Shown here one piece after another: positions 34,243-43,242 of a stretch of DNA of 64,000 nt (positions are counted from its first letter, which is position 1; the number at the start of each line of letters is the position of its first letter). The position numbers were made by a program, and so were the translations under genes. Below the pieces are notes generated by a model. The model made no database searches and was not told the DNA's origin. It was given only the letters and a program-made list of their open reading frames with translations. This DNA comes from an uncultured Collinsella sp. (GTDB taxonomy: Bacteria > Actinomycetota > Coriobacteriia > Coriobacteriales > Coriobacteriaceae), in the NCBI GenBank assembly GCA_958450865.1, contig CAUDNY010000005.1, positions 62,001-126,000 on the forward strand. Direction: 5' to 3'.

Positions 34243-34252
34243 CGGAAAACCC

Positions 34253-35182
34253 CTAAGCAGCGAGATCGGATGCGTCCTCGTAGGACGCCATAGGACGGGT
34301 AGCGCCCGCGACCGTGGTCACCAGATCGCGAACGCGGGAGAACGTGGCAGTGACTACCTCGTTGGCACGGCTGTAGTCGACATCGCGCTCGTAGAGCGAA
34401 ACGAGCGCACGGCCCATGCCATAGGTGCCCGCGGCAGCAGTAAGCGCCTTGACGGCAAACCCAATATGTGGCGTCTGCTTGACAAGCGCACGGGTGACCG
34501 CGCGGATCACAAGGCCGCCAGCAAGCACGCCCGCGACCTCGTAGCCGCGCTCAGGCTTAATGCCGCGTCCAAAGACGGCAGCGAGCTCAAAGAGCATGCC
34601 CACCTGCGCCAGCGCCATAACGGGATAATCGGCGCCCGGCAAAAACACCAGCGCACCGGTCGCCATATTGGTGAGCGCGCACGAGGTGATGATACGATTG
34701 GCCGCCGCGATGCGCATGAAGGCAAAGTTCGCCGCAAAAGCAGTTTCCTTGTCGGTGCGATCGAGAATCCAGCGGGCAAGCGTCTCGAGCAGATACGTTT
34801 TATCTGTTGCCGCTACCACGCCGAGCATGGGCGTGGACTCCTCGATAAACGGCACCTCCACAGCAGACTCGGCAAGCACGCACACGGGCGCGCCGGCGAT
34901 CACGAGCTCCTGCACGGCACTCTCCAAGCGGTCGGAGCCGCACGAGAGCACCAGCACCACATCGGTATCGGTCTTTGGAGCAATTCGCTCCTCCCCTAGA
35001 CGCTCGACGCGCACAATGCCCGAGGTCGTCTGCGGCACAAAGGCGTCACGCACCGTCTCGGCCAGAAAGCGCGAGGCGGACGAATCCAGATAGACCGAGA
35101 CGCGCACCGGCGTATCGGAATCCTTCTTAACGGACGCGCCCATCTTAAAAGCGCGGGTCAGCTTATCTACGGGAATTTTCAT
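34253..35182 (-). CDS. DUF697-like membrane protein of unknown function
   Basis: 309 residues, function not known. The N-terminal half (to about 140) looks like a soluble alpha/beta domain with alternating hydrophobic strands (VRVSVYLDSSASRFLAETV, DVVLVLSCGSD). The C-terminal half has several hydrophobic helices with the pattern AAANRIITSCALTNMATGAL, FLPGADYPVMALAQVGMLFE and AGTYGMGRALVSLYE, which resembles DUF697/YcjF proteins. It lies between rodA and the radical SAM pair, 18 bases after rodA, so it is likely cotranscribed with the shape operon. Confidence 0.65.
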   Translation of the reverse strand: MKIPVDKLTRAFKMGASVKKDSDTPVRVSVYLDSSASRFLAETVRDAFVPQTTSGIVRVERLGEERIAPKTDTDVVLVLSCGSDRLESAVQELVIAGAPVCVLAESAVEVPFIEESTPMLGVVAATDKTYLLETLARWILDRTDKETAFAANFAFMRIAAANRIITSCALTNMATGALVFLPGADYPVMALAQVGMLFELAAVFGRGIKPERGYEVAGVLAGGLVIRAVTRALVKQTPHIGFAVKALTAAAGTYGMGRALVSLYERDVDYSRANEVVTATFSRVRDLVTTVAGATRPMASYEDASDLAA

Positions 35183-35200
35183 AGCAAACCCCTCCAGCGG

Positions 35201-36427
35201 TTACGCGGCGCCCGAACGATGCCGCCATATGGATTGTACGATACCCACCGTCAGCAGCTGAATCATCATCGAAGACGAACCGAAGCTAATAAACGGTAGC
35301 GGAATACCGGTAATCGGCATCATGCCGATGCACATGCCGATGTTTTCGAAGGTCTGGAACGCCCACATGCCAACGATGCCCACACACGAAAGACGCAAGA
35401 ACAGCGACTCACACTTAAAGGCGACGCGAATCGTCGAAAAGATCAGCAGCACGTAGAGGCACAGAAGCAAAAAGGAACCGCAAAAGCCAAAGGTCTCGGA
35501 CAGGAAGGCGAAGACGAAGTCGGTGTGGAACTCAGGCAGAAAGCCGCCGGCCGACTGCGTCGCATGGCCCAAGCCCTTACCAAAGAAGCCGCCCGAGCCA
35601 ACGGCGATAAGCGACTGCTGCAGGTTGTAGGCATCGTCCGAATCGGCATTATCGGGGTCGATAAAGACCGTCAGGCGGTTCATCTGATACTGCTTGATGA
35701 GCACATCGTGGCCGAGCAACGAATCAAAGACCGAATCGAGCGCCAGGACGAGGGCCACCAGGCCCACGAGCAGGGCCAGGGTCGAGAGCACCCATTCGCG
35801 GCGTGCACCGCTCATGCAGATGACGATGGCGCCCGAAACCAGCACGACCAAGCCCGAGCCCAGGTCGCCCATGGCAACGACGGCCAAAAACGGAATGGAT
35901 AGCATGCCGCAGAGCTTGACGTAGTCGCGAACGGTATCGATGCGGCCGTTATACTGCGATCCAAGCGTAGCAATAAAGAAGATGGTGATGAGCTTGGCAA
36001 GCTCAACCGGCTGGAATGTCAAGCCGATACCGGGAATCTTGATCCAGCCCGTCATGCCCAGACCGCCCGTATAGGACAGACCCGGAATCTTGGGCGAGAG
36101 GATCACGATCAGGTCGATGACGAGCAACGCCGTCGAGAAATTGGAAATACCGCGCAGGTCGGAACGCCAGACCAGCACCGCCAGCACCGTGCCGATGCCA
36201 ATTCCCAGCAGATGGCGTGAGAACGAAGCATCAGCCTTAAACTGCGAAGCCGACCAGATAATGATGGCACCGTAGGCGACGAGCGCCACAGTAGCCACGA
36301 GCACACCGATATGCACCTTTTGGCGAAACGTGCCGCGCGAGGCCGAAAGTTGCTTGTTGACACGGTCCAGGCTGCTGCGAGAGCCGGTCTTGGTTGAACG
36401 GAACAGATCCGCCGGAGAAAAATCCAT
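35201..36427 (-). CDS. rodA: RodA/FtsW family peptidoglycan polymerase
   Basis: SEDS glycosyltransferase polymerising lipid II in the elongasome, working with PBP2. 408 residues, about ten TM segments after a 35-residue cytoplasmic N-terminus. Family motifs include GIGLTFQPVELAKLITIFF (the ...PSE-K type region), QSLIAVGSGGFFGKGLGHATQS and the C-terminal GIPLPFISFGSSSM. ATG at 36427, nine bases after the mrdA stop. RodA rather than FtsW because of its mre/mrdA company. Confidence 0.94.
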   Translation of the reverse strand: MDFSPADLFRSTKTGSRSSLDRVNKQLSASRGTFRQKVHIGVLVATVALVAYGAIIIWSASQFKADASFSRHLLGIGIGTVLAVLVWRSDLRGISNFSTALLVIDLIVILSPKIPGLSYTGGLGMTGWIKIPGIGLTFQPVELAKLITIFFIATLGSQYNGRIDTVRDYVKLCGMLSIPFLAVVAMGDLGSGLVVLVSGAIVICMSGARREWVLSTLALLVGLVALVLALDSVFDSLLGHDVLIKQYQMNRLTVFIDPDNADSDDAYNLQQSLIAVGSGGFFGKGLGHATQSAGGFLPEFHTDFVFAFLSETFGFCGSFLLLCLYVLLIFSTIRVAFKCESLFLRLSCVGIVGMWAFQTFENIGMCIGMMPITGIPLPFISFGSSSMMIQLLTVGIVQSIWRHRSGAA

Positions 36428-36436
36428 CGCAACCTC

Positions 36437-38506
36437 CTATCGAACCGAAGAATCGCCCGAGGCCGAAGAGGTATCGGGCTCGTCATAAATCACGCCGAGC
36501 ACGTCGCGCACGACATGCATCGCGGTATCTGAGCCACCGCCGCCCTGCTCCAGGACAGTAGCGATGACATACTTGGGATCATCGGCCGGTGCATAGGCGC
36601 AGAACCAAGCGTATTCGTCCTCGCCGCTTTTCTCGCCCGTGCCCGACTTGCCGTATACCTGCGGCGTCAGGGTGCCAAAGTGCGCCGCCAGGGACGTCGA
36701 TGCCGTGTAAATCACGTCGTGCATGCCGTTGCGCACAAGAGTCAAATCCGAATCGCTGTTGATCTTGGCCTCCAGGCGCTTCTTCTTGCCCTTGCCGTTG
36801 TACTTATAGGCATCGCCGTCGCCATCGCGCGATACGGCAGACAAAAACACGTGAGGCACGTACTGTTTTCCGCCGTTGGCAAGACCCATATAGGCGCACG
36901 CCATCTGCAGGGGCGTCACCAGGATGTCGCCCTGGCCGATGGCAATGTTGGTCATATCGCCGGCATTCCACTTGCGGTCCTCGGCGGAGGCGTCGGTGAA
37001 GTACGACTCTTTCCACTCGGCATCGGGAATACGGCCCGCGCCCTCACTCGGCAGATCGATACCGCAGGTCTTGCCTAGGCCCCAGCGACGAAAGACCTCC
37101 TGCAGCCCCTCGGAATGTTGCTCGTCATAAAAGAACGCCTTGCCCATGTCGTAGAAGACGGGGTCGCACGAGTTGGCGATACCCGACTGCAGCGTCATGG
37201 TGCCGTGGCCAGACGTCAACCAGCAGCGCTTGCCCCAAGCCTTGCCCAAGCCCGTCCAATAGCCCGTGCAGTTGGTTGTCTGTGTTGAAGTGTAGGTTCC
37301 AAACTCAAGACCGGCCAGTGCCGAAAGCGGCTTGATGGTCGAGGCCGACATGTACTGTCCGCTAATGGCGCGGTTGAGCAGCGGGTGCGAACCCTTGTCA
37401 TCATTGAGCTCGGTCCACACGTCATTTGAGACGCCGCCGATAAAGACGGAAGGATCGAACTTGGGCTGGCTCGCCATGCCCAGGATCTCGCCATTGTTGG
37501 GATCGAGACACACTACAGCGCCGTTGCCGGCATTGCTGTAGCCAGTGGTCTTGGCAAGCTCGATAGCGCTCGCCAGCGCCGTCTCGCAGGCCTGTTGGAT
37601 CTTAAGGTCGAGCGTGAGCTTAATGTCGGAGCCGGCCTTAGCGGGCACGGCGCCGGCCTGACCGGTAACATTGCCCGAGGCATCGACCTTGACGGTCTGC
37701 TCGCCACGAATACCCTGCAGCAGGTTTTCGTAGTAGCTCTCAACGCCCGCCTGCCCCACGATATCGCCCGACTGGTACGTAATCCGGCCAGCAGAAGCAT
37801 CATCATCGCCAGAAGTTTTCTTATTCTGGGCCTCGAGCTGCTCGGAGGTAATGGTGCCGGTATAGCCCAATATATGGCATGCCGTCTCGCCATATGGATA
37901 CTGGCGCTCGGTACGCTCGGCAATCTTGACTCCCGGGAACTCGCCGGCATGTTCCTGAATATAGGCAACCGTGGAGCGACGGACGTCCGTCGCGATGGTA
38001 TGCAGGCTCTGGGCGCCCTCTGTATTGTCCTGAATATTGCGAAGGACCGCCACGTAAGGCATTCCAAGCACGTTGGCAAGATGGCGAACCAGAACCTCAT
38101 CCTCGGCAAGGTCGCGGTAGGCCACGACAGCAAGTGAGGGACGGTTCTGGACAAGTGCCACGCCATTGCGGTCGAGGATGCGGCCGCGCACAGCAGGAGT
38201 GGTAACAGTGCGAGTCTGATTGCTATTGGCCTGCTTCTCGTAATAGTCCGACGAGACCATCTGCATGCCCCACAGCTTGACGGCAAGCGCCGCAAACATC
38301 GCGCCCACGCCCGTGGTGAGGATGGAAAAACGGCCCTTAAAGGCGGTCGCCGCGGTATTGCCCTCGCCCTCGGTGGCGCGCGGGGCCGTTCCATGCTGCG
38401 TATCGTAGGTAAAACGGGAATCGCCGCGACGCATGATGACCAGCGCGACCACGATGGCCACAACCAGCACGATACCGGCGATAATAACCGTCATCTGGGA
38501 AGACAT
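36437..38506 (-). CDS. mrdA: Penicillin-binding protein 2, elongation transpeptidase
   Basis: Class B transpeptidase pairing with RodA to crosslink lateral-wall peptidoglycan. 689 residues. The PBP dimerisation region contains RGRILDRNG. The catalytic serine is in MSASTIKPLSAL (SxxK), SxN is in IANSCDPV, and the third motif is YGKSGTGEK. Two hydrophobic segments are present at the N-terminus (about 5-25 and 60-80), whereas class B PBPs usually have one anchor; the second is the likely canonical anchor. The last 15 residues are Ser/Asp rich. ATG at 38506 after GGGGAGG. Confidence 0.93.
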   Translation of the reverse strand: MSSQMTVIIAGIVLVVAIVVALVIMRRGDSRFTYDTQHGTAPRATEGEGNTAATAFKGRFSILTTGVGAMFAALAVKLWGMQMVSSDYYEKQANSNQTRTVTTPAVRGRILDRNGVALVQNRPSLAVVAYRDLAEDEVLVRHLANVLGMPYVAVLRNIQDNTEGAQSLHTIATDVRRSTVAYIQEHAGEFPGVKIAERTERQYPYGETACHILGYTGTITSEQLEAQNKKTSGDDDASAGRITYQSGDIVGQAGVESYYENLLQGIRGEQTVKVDASGNVTGQAGAVPAKAGSDIKLTLDLKIQQACETALASAIELAKTTGYSNAGNGAVVCLDPNNGEILGMASQPKFDPSVFIGGVSNDVWTELNDDKGSHPLLNRAISGQYMSASTIKPLSALAGLEFGTYTSTQTTNCTGYWTGLGKAWGKRCWLTSGHGTMTLQSGIANSCDPVFYDMGKAFFYDEQHSEGLQEVFRRWGLGKTCGIDLPSEGAGRIPDAEWKESYFTDASAEDRKWNAGDMTNIAIGQGDILVTPLQMACAYMGLANGGKQYVPHVFLSAVSRDGDGDAYKYNGKGKKKRLEAKINSDSDLTLVRNGMHDVIYTASTSLAAHFGTLTPQVYGKSGTGEKSGEDEYAWFCAYAPADDPKYVIATVLEQGGGGSDTAMHVVRDVLGVIYDEPDTSSASGDSSVR

Positions 38507-38519
38507 CTACAGGCCTCCC

Positions 38520-39086
38520 CTATTTGAGCTTACGGGTCTTGGGCTTAAAGCGCATACCCGTCTGGCGTCCGCCACGTGCGGAGAATCCATAACCGGACTG
38601 CGGCACGACGCCGGACATCAAAAACGGAATGGCAACCAGACCCGTCAGGACCGAAGACGGCAGCGCATGGCCGAAGATCGCCACGACAAAGCTCGTCTCC
38701 AAACCCATAAACAGCAAGATGATGCTGTAGATAACATTAATGACGAGCGCGAAGGCGCCCACAGTGACGCCGCGCGCACTCGGGGTACCGCCCGTCTGAC
38801 CGACGGCGCTGTGCACCAGGGCAAAAGAACCCACGGTCAGCAGGAGCGACATAACGCCCACCGGCACGGCAGCGGACAGGTCATAAAACAAGCCGCTGCA
38901 AAAACCGCACACGACGGCACGGGTCGGGTCGCCCGAGAACACGCTTAGGCACACCAGGATAATCATGAAGTTGACGCGACCGCCCGCAATGGAGATCTGC
39001 GGTGCCAGGCCTGCCTGCAGCAGCACGCATACGATGGCGGCGATTACAAACGTGCGGGAGCTCATCCCCTGCTCGTGTAGATCCAT
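38520..39086 (-). CDS. mreD: Rod shape-determining protein MreD
   Basis: Integral membrane scaffold of the elongasome, 188 residues with about five TM segments and a basic C-terminal tail (RFKPKTRKLK). Identified by length, hydrophobicity, the GLFYDLSAAVPVGVMSLLL pattern and its place between mreC and mrdA. Start: the ATG at 39086 is seven bases from GGGGG; the ATG at 39092 is too close. Confidence 0.88.
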   Translation of the reverse strand: MDLHEQGMSSRTFVIAAIVCVLLQAGLAPQISIAGGRVNFMIILVCLSVFSGDPTRAVVCGFCSGLFYDLSAAVPVGVMSLLLTVGSFALVHSAVGQTGGTPSARGVTVGAFALVINVIYSIILLFMGLETSFVVAIFGHALPSSVLTGLVAIPFLMSGVVPQSGYGFSARGGRQTGMRFKPKTRKLK

Positions 39087-39097
39087 GGACATGCCCC

Positions 39098-40096
39098 CTA
39101 TTCGTTCGAGCCGGAATCGGTCGTCTCGGACGTGTCGGAACTGTCATCCGAGCTCTCGTCCTTCGTCTTGGTTGCAGCATCGCGCGACGTTCCCTGCGGC
39201 GTGCTGTTGGCCGTGCTCACGTCCTCATCCGAGGCCGACTGTTCGTCGGTCAGCGAGGTAATGACCAGCACTTCCTCGTTGTTCTCGGCCGTGGTCTGAG
39301 CGCGCACCACAATGGTGTAGTACACGTCGTTTGCCGATTTCTCAACCGACGAGACGGTGCCGAGCGGTAGACCCTTGGGGAACACACCGCCGATGCCCGA
39401 GGTCACGATGATGTCGCCGACTTTAACGTCGGAGTCGACGCTCACATACTCAAGACGCAGCGTGCCGTCAGCCTGACCCTGCAGCATGCCCTGGGCGCGC
39501 GTGTCCTGTACCATGGCGGACACACCCGAGTTCTCATCGCCAATCAGGCGCACAGTGGACGTCTTGGCCGAGACCTCGATAATCTGGCCTATGACACCGG
39601 CAGAACTCGTCACGGGCATGTTGATGGTAAGCCCGTCGGCAGAACCCTTATCGATGGTAACGGTCGAGGTCCAGGCATCGCCCGAAGCGCCGACGATACG
39701 AGCTGCAGTGGACTTGAGGTTGTAGGTCGACTGCAGACCGACCAGACCCTCCAGCCGCTCGGCGGTCTTTTGAGCCTCGGAGAGCTCGGCGACCTTAGAG
39801 GTCAGTTCCTCGTTTTGCTTCTTAAGCTCGTCAAGCGTGTCCTGTGACGCCGTAAGGTTAGAGAACACGTTACCGATCGCATTGAAGGGAGCCGCCACAG
39901 CCGAGCCCAGAAAACGCACCGGCGAGGTAATCGTCGTCACGCCCGAACGAACGGCATGAATCGGCCCCGTCTCGCCCTCACGAATATAAAACGTGAGCAG
40001 CAACACCGAAATCAGGCTGAAAACAATCAACGGGCGCATACCCGTTGATTGTCGCTTGGTATTCAGATTTGTGGAGAAACCCGAAGATCGTGCCAA
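39098..40096 (-). CDS. mreC: Rod shape-determining protein MreC
   Basis: Bitopic scaffold linking MreB to the periplasm-side wall enzymes. 332 residues: cytoplasmic basic N-terminus, TM at about 21-38, a coiled coil near 85-115 (ELKKQNEELTSKVAELSEAQ), then the two beta-barrel core (VVTSGIGGVFPKGLPLGTV is the conserved end). A Ser/Thr/Asp-rich disordered tail of about 55 residues follows. TTG start at 40096 behind AAAAGGTGG. Confidence 0.92.
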   Translation of the reverse strand: MARSSGFSTNLNTKRQSTGMRPLIVFSLISVLLLTFYIREGETGPIHAVRSGVTTITSPVRFLGSAVAAPFNAIGNVFSNLTASQDTLDELKKQNEELTSKVAELSEAQKTAERLEGLVGLQSTYNLKSTAARIVGASGDAWTSTVTIDKGSADGLTINMPVTSSAGVIGQIIEVSAKTSTVRLIGDENSGVSAMVQDTRAQGMLQGQADGTLRLEYVSVDSDVKVGDIIVTSGIGGVFPKGLPLGTVSSVEKSANDVYYTIVVRAQTTAENNEEVLVITSLTDEQSASDEDVSTANSTPQGTSRDAATKTKDESSDDSSDTSETTDSGSNE

Positions 40097-40117
40097 ATGG
40101 AATCCACCTTTTGGAAA

Positions 40118-41161
40118 TTAAGCATTGGTCTGGACGAAGCCGCCATCAAACGCATTGGCCTCGAGCACGCGAGCACAGCCGTTAACGACGTTATCGAGCG
40201 CCGTGGGGCTGACGTTGACCGAAACGCCGGTCTCATCGCGCAGGCGCACGTCAAGACCGCGCAGCAGCGCGCCGCCACCGGTCAGCAATATGCCGTAGTA
40301 CATAAGGTCAGAGGCAAGATCGGGCGGCGTGGCATCGAGGGCGTCCTTGACGGCCTTGGCCATCTCGTCGAGCGGCTTGTTGAGCGCGCGACGAATCTCC
40401 TCGCTCTCGATGCGCACGGTCTTGGGCAGACCGGTGATCACGTCGCGACCGTTGACCTCGACGTCGAGCTCGTCCTTGAGCGGCACAGCGGAGCCGACCT
40501 TGATCTTGATGTCCTCTGCCGTACGCTCGCCGATGGCAAGGTTGTAGGCATCACGAACGTGCGTGAGGATGGCCTGATCGAACTCGTCGCCTGCAATACG
40601 GATGGACTGCGAGACGACGATGCCGCCCATAGCGATAACGGCAACCTCGGTGGTACCGCCACCGATGTCGATGACCATGGAGCCGGTGGGCTCCTCGACG
40701 GGCAGGTCGGCGCCGATAGCGGCAGCCATGGGCTCCTCGATCAGATAGGCCTGGCGAGCGCCAGCCTGGATCGTGGCCTCAAAGACAGCACGCTTCTCGA
40801 CCGACGTGACGCCGGAGGGAACGCAGACGACAACGCGCGGACGCGGGGTCCACGGATAGCGCTTCTCGGACGCCTTATCGATAAAGTAGCGAAGCATGGC
40901 CTCGGTAACATCGAAGTCGGCGATGACGCCGTCCTTCAGGGGACGAACGGCCACGATGTTGCCGGGCGTACGGCCGAGCATGCGCTTTGCCTCGATACCG
41001 ACCGCCAGGATGCGCTCGTCGTTCTTGTCGATGGCGACAACAGAGGGCTCGCGAATGACGATGCCCTTGCCGCGCACGGAGACAAGCGTATTTGCGGTGC
41101 CGAGGTCGATGGCAAGATCGCCCGCATAGCTACCGAAGAACATATCCATCAAAGAAAACAA
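40118..41161 (-). CDS. mreB: Rod shape-determining protein MreB
   Basis: Actin-like cytoskeletal ATPase directing wall synthesis. 347 residues. Phosphate 1 loop AIDLGTANTLV, connecting VPSGVTSVEKRAV, phosphate 2 DIGGGTTEVAV and adenosine motif LLTGGGALLRGLD are all present. The start is TTG at 41161, five bases from AGGAG; the ATG at 41149 is 17 bases away. First gene of the shape operon, which implies a rod or elongated cell. Confidence 0.96.
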   Translation of the reverse strand: MFSLMDMFFGSYAGDLAIDLGTANTLVSVRGKGIVIREPSVVAIDKNDERILAVGIEAKRMLGRTPGNIVAVRPLKDGVIADFDVTEAMLRYFIDKASEKRYPWTPRPRVVVCVPSGVTSVEKRAVFEATIQAGARQAYLIEEPMAAAIGADLPVEEPTGSMVIDIGGGTTEVAVIAMGGIVVSQSIRIAGDEFDQAILTHVRDAYNLAIGERTAEDIKIKVGSAVPLKDELDVEVNGRDVITGLPKTVRIESEEIRRALNKPLDEMAKAVKDALDATPPDLASDLMYYGILLTGGGALLRGLDVRLRDETGVSVNVSPTALDNVVNGCARVLEANAFDGGFVQTNA

Positions 41162-41221
41162 CGCAACTCCTGATGTGTTGGATGATTGCTGGAAAACTAC
41201 TAGCTCATCATACTAGCGCAA

Positions 41222-41254
41222 GCCCGGCACCTCACTTGCGGTGAAGCGCCGGGC
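41222..41254 (-). terminator. Hairpin between mreB and the TPR gene
   Basis: A 14-bp stem (41222-41235 with 41241-41254, two wobble pairs). No proper T-run follows, so it may be a weak or Rho-assisted terminator or an mRNA-stabilising hairpin. Confidence 0.5.
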
Positions 41255-41276
41255 AAAGCTAAATCCCATAAGGTCA

Positions 41277-42581
41277 CTACTGGTTGTCAGCAGCCGAGAA
41301 ATCCATATCGAGCGAGGAAACGGCCCAGCCGATATGGTTGTCGGAGCGCACGAATTTGACGGTGTACTCCTGCTCGCCGCCCTTGGACAGCGATGCCTTC
41401 ACCTTAGCGGTCGTCTCGGTCATGGACTGATCCATGCCCTCGACGGACACGGTGGCACCCTGCGGAATCGAGGAGATGATCATCGACTTAGCGTCCTCGG
41501 ACAGGCTCGATGCCAGGCAAGACTCGGCCTTTGCGGTGTCACCGTCGCCGGCAGCCTGGAACAGATCGGTAACGACAGACTCCTGAGACGGGAAGCCAAA
41601 GCCGCGCGTGTAGGCAAAGCCCAGACCGCCCGCGGCGATCAAAATGAGCAGAAGCAGCACGATGAAGACTTTGAGACCCGTGTGGCGATGGCGACGACGT
41701 ACCTTGGCCTGCTTACGATCCTGACGGTCCTGCTGGACCATCTCGGACTCGGACAGCGTAAAGAAGCCGGTGTCCGAGGGATCGGGCATAAACTGACCGG
41801 TCGCGCCCGTAGGATCGAGCGGATCGACGGCAGGAGCGTCCATCGCGGGCGCCGGAGCCGTGGCCATAGCCGTCTGGGCAGACAGCGCGGCAAGCGAATC
41901 GTGCACGCGGGCAAGCTCATCGGCCTGCTCGGAGGTAAGCTGGTAGATGCCATCGGCAGTAGCGGCGTTAAAGGCGTCGAGTGCGTCGGAGGGACGGCCG
42001 GCGGCAGAAAGCGCCTGACCCATGCCGGCGTTGAGCGCACGCGTGTCGTCGCGGGGGCCGGCAAAGTCGATAGCCGTGCGGTAGGTCTCCACGGCATCCG
42101 CCGGACGGCCGAGCTTGATGAAGCAACGACCGAGCTCGCCGAGCGCGGCGGCAGGAGCCGGATTGGCGCCATCGATGGCAGCCTGACGGAAGGCAGTACC
42201 CGCGTTGGCATAGTCGCCCGACTGGAACAGCGCGTTACCCAGGCCCAGATAGGCCTTGAACGGCGTGGCATAAGAAGCGTCCTGCGTAGCAGCAGAGAAC
42301 GCCTGAGCGGCCGTCGTGTAGTCGCCCACGGCGGCGAGCGCCTTGCCGCGGTTGGTGAGCAGCGCGCCGCGCTTGCCATAGGTGCCGTCGTTGAGGGCGG
42401 CGGCGTAGGCCTCGGCGGCCTCGGCATACATGCCCAGGTGCATCAAGGCGTTACCACGAAGGTGATCGGCCTCGCCCATAATCTCATCGGGAGTCTTTGC
42501 CGCCCCAAGCATCTGGGCTGCAGCGGAAAAATCACCCGCGCGGTAAGCGGCGCGGCCCTGTTGGATCAGCTGGCTATTCAA
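41277..42581 (-). CDS. TPR-repeat membrane protein of unknown function
   Basis: 434 residues. Residues 1-about 240 are tetratricopeptide-like helical repeats (AGDFSAAAQMLG, GMYAEAAEAYAAAL, GDYTTAAQAFSAA, GDYANAGTAFRQAA, GRPADAVETYRTA). A Pro/Asp-rich linker and a basic stretch lead to one TM segment at about 303-325, then an exported domain of about 110 residues with ESVVTDLFQAAGDGD, a DUF4878-like NTF2-type pattern. The TPR part would be cytoplasmic. TTG start at 42581 with AAAGGGG upstream. Cotranscribed with the cyclophilin 11 bases upstream. No function is claimed. Confidence 0.7.
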   Translation of the reverse strand: MNSQLIQQGRAAYRAGDFSAAAQMLGAAKTPDEIMGEADHLRGNALMHLGMYAEAAEAYAAALNDGTYGKRGALLTNRGKALAAVGDYTTAAQAFSAATQDASYATPFKAYLGLGNALFQSGDYANAGTAFRQAAIDGANPAPAAALGELGRCFIKLGRPADAVETYRTAIDFAGPRDDTRALNAGMGQALSAAGRPSDALDAFNAATADGIYQLTSEQADELARVHDSLAALSAQTAMATAPAPAMDAPAVDPLDPTGATGQFMPDPSDTGFFTLSESEMVQQDRQDRKQAKVRRRHRHTGLKVFIVLLLLILIAAGGLGFAYTRGFGFPSQESVVTDLFQAAGDGDTAKAESCLASSLSEDAKSMIISSIPQGATVSVEGMDQSMTETTAKVKASLSKGGEQEYTVKFVRSDNHIGWAVSSLDMDFSAADNQ

Positions 42582-42592
42582 GGAAATCCCCT

Positions 42593-43135
42593 TTACTCGT
42601 GAACGATCTCGACATGGACGATCTCGTCGCCGGCACGCAGCTGCGAAATCACATCGAGACCCTCGACCGTGGTACCAAAGACGGTGTAACCGGAATCGAG
42701 GTTATGCTGGGCGCCCAGGCAGAAGTAGAACTGCGAACCCGCGGAATCGGGGTCCATGGAGCGTGCCATGGCAAGGGCGCCATCGACATGGCTGTTGCGC
42801 GGATTGGTGGCAAACTCGCCCTTGATGCAGTAGCCGGGGCCACCGGTACCGGGCATGCCGTCGGGGCCCTCAAGACCGGCAGCGACGTCGGCGCCGGACA
42901 TATCGCGGGTATTGGGGTCGCCGCCCTGAATGACGAAGCCGGGAACATAGCGATGGAACTTAAGGCCATCGTAGAAACCCATCGTGGAAAGCTCGCAGAA
43001 GTTCGCGACATGAATGGGAGCGCCCTCGCCGTCAAACTTGACCTTGATGGTACCCTTCGACGTCTCGATTACGGCGCACTCGTCGCCGGCAAGCTGATAC
43101 TCGGGCGTGTAGAGCTCTTTCTTAAAACCAAACAT
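42593..43135 (-). CDS. Cyclophilin-type peptidyl-prolyl cis-trans isomerase
   Basis: Accelerates prolyl isomerisation in protein folding. 180 residues without a signal peptide, so cytoplasmic. The core shows FDGEGAPIHVANFCELS, FHRYVPGFVIQGGDP, GTGGPGYCIKGEF, LAMARSMDPDSAGSQFYFC and TVFGTTVEGLDVI. The classical catalytic FHR and QGGD are intact; the tryptophan of the cyclosporin site is replaced (LGAQHNLD), as in other bacterial members. Own promoter at 43175-43204. Confidence 0.92.
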   Translation of the reverse strand: MFGFKKELYTPEYQLAGDECAVIETSKGTIKVKFDGEGAPIHVANFCELSTMGFYDGLKFHRYVPGFVIQGGDPNTRDMSGADVAAGLEGPDGMPGTGGPGYCIKGEFATNPRNSHVDGALAMARSMDPDSAGSQFYFCLGAQHNLDSGYTVFGTTVEGLDVISQLRAGDEIVHVEIVHE

Positions 43136-43174
43136 GTGGTTCCTTCCTCGTGCGTTTAAAGCATATTTGTACGA

Positions 43175-43204
43175 ATTGTAGCAATAAGCATGCGCTTACA
43201 TCAA
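43175..43204 (-). promoter_or_regulatory. Promoter of the cyclophilin-TPR operon
   Basis: TTGATG (43204-43199), 18-base spacer, TACAAT (43180-43175). Confidence 0.6.
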
Positions 43205-43242
43205 TTGCGCACGTAGGTTATGCCGACTATGGCGAACTAATT

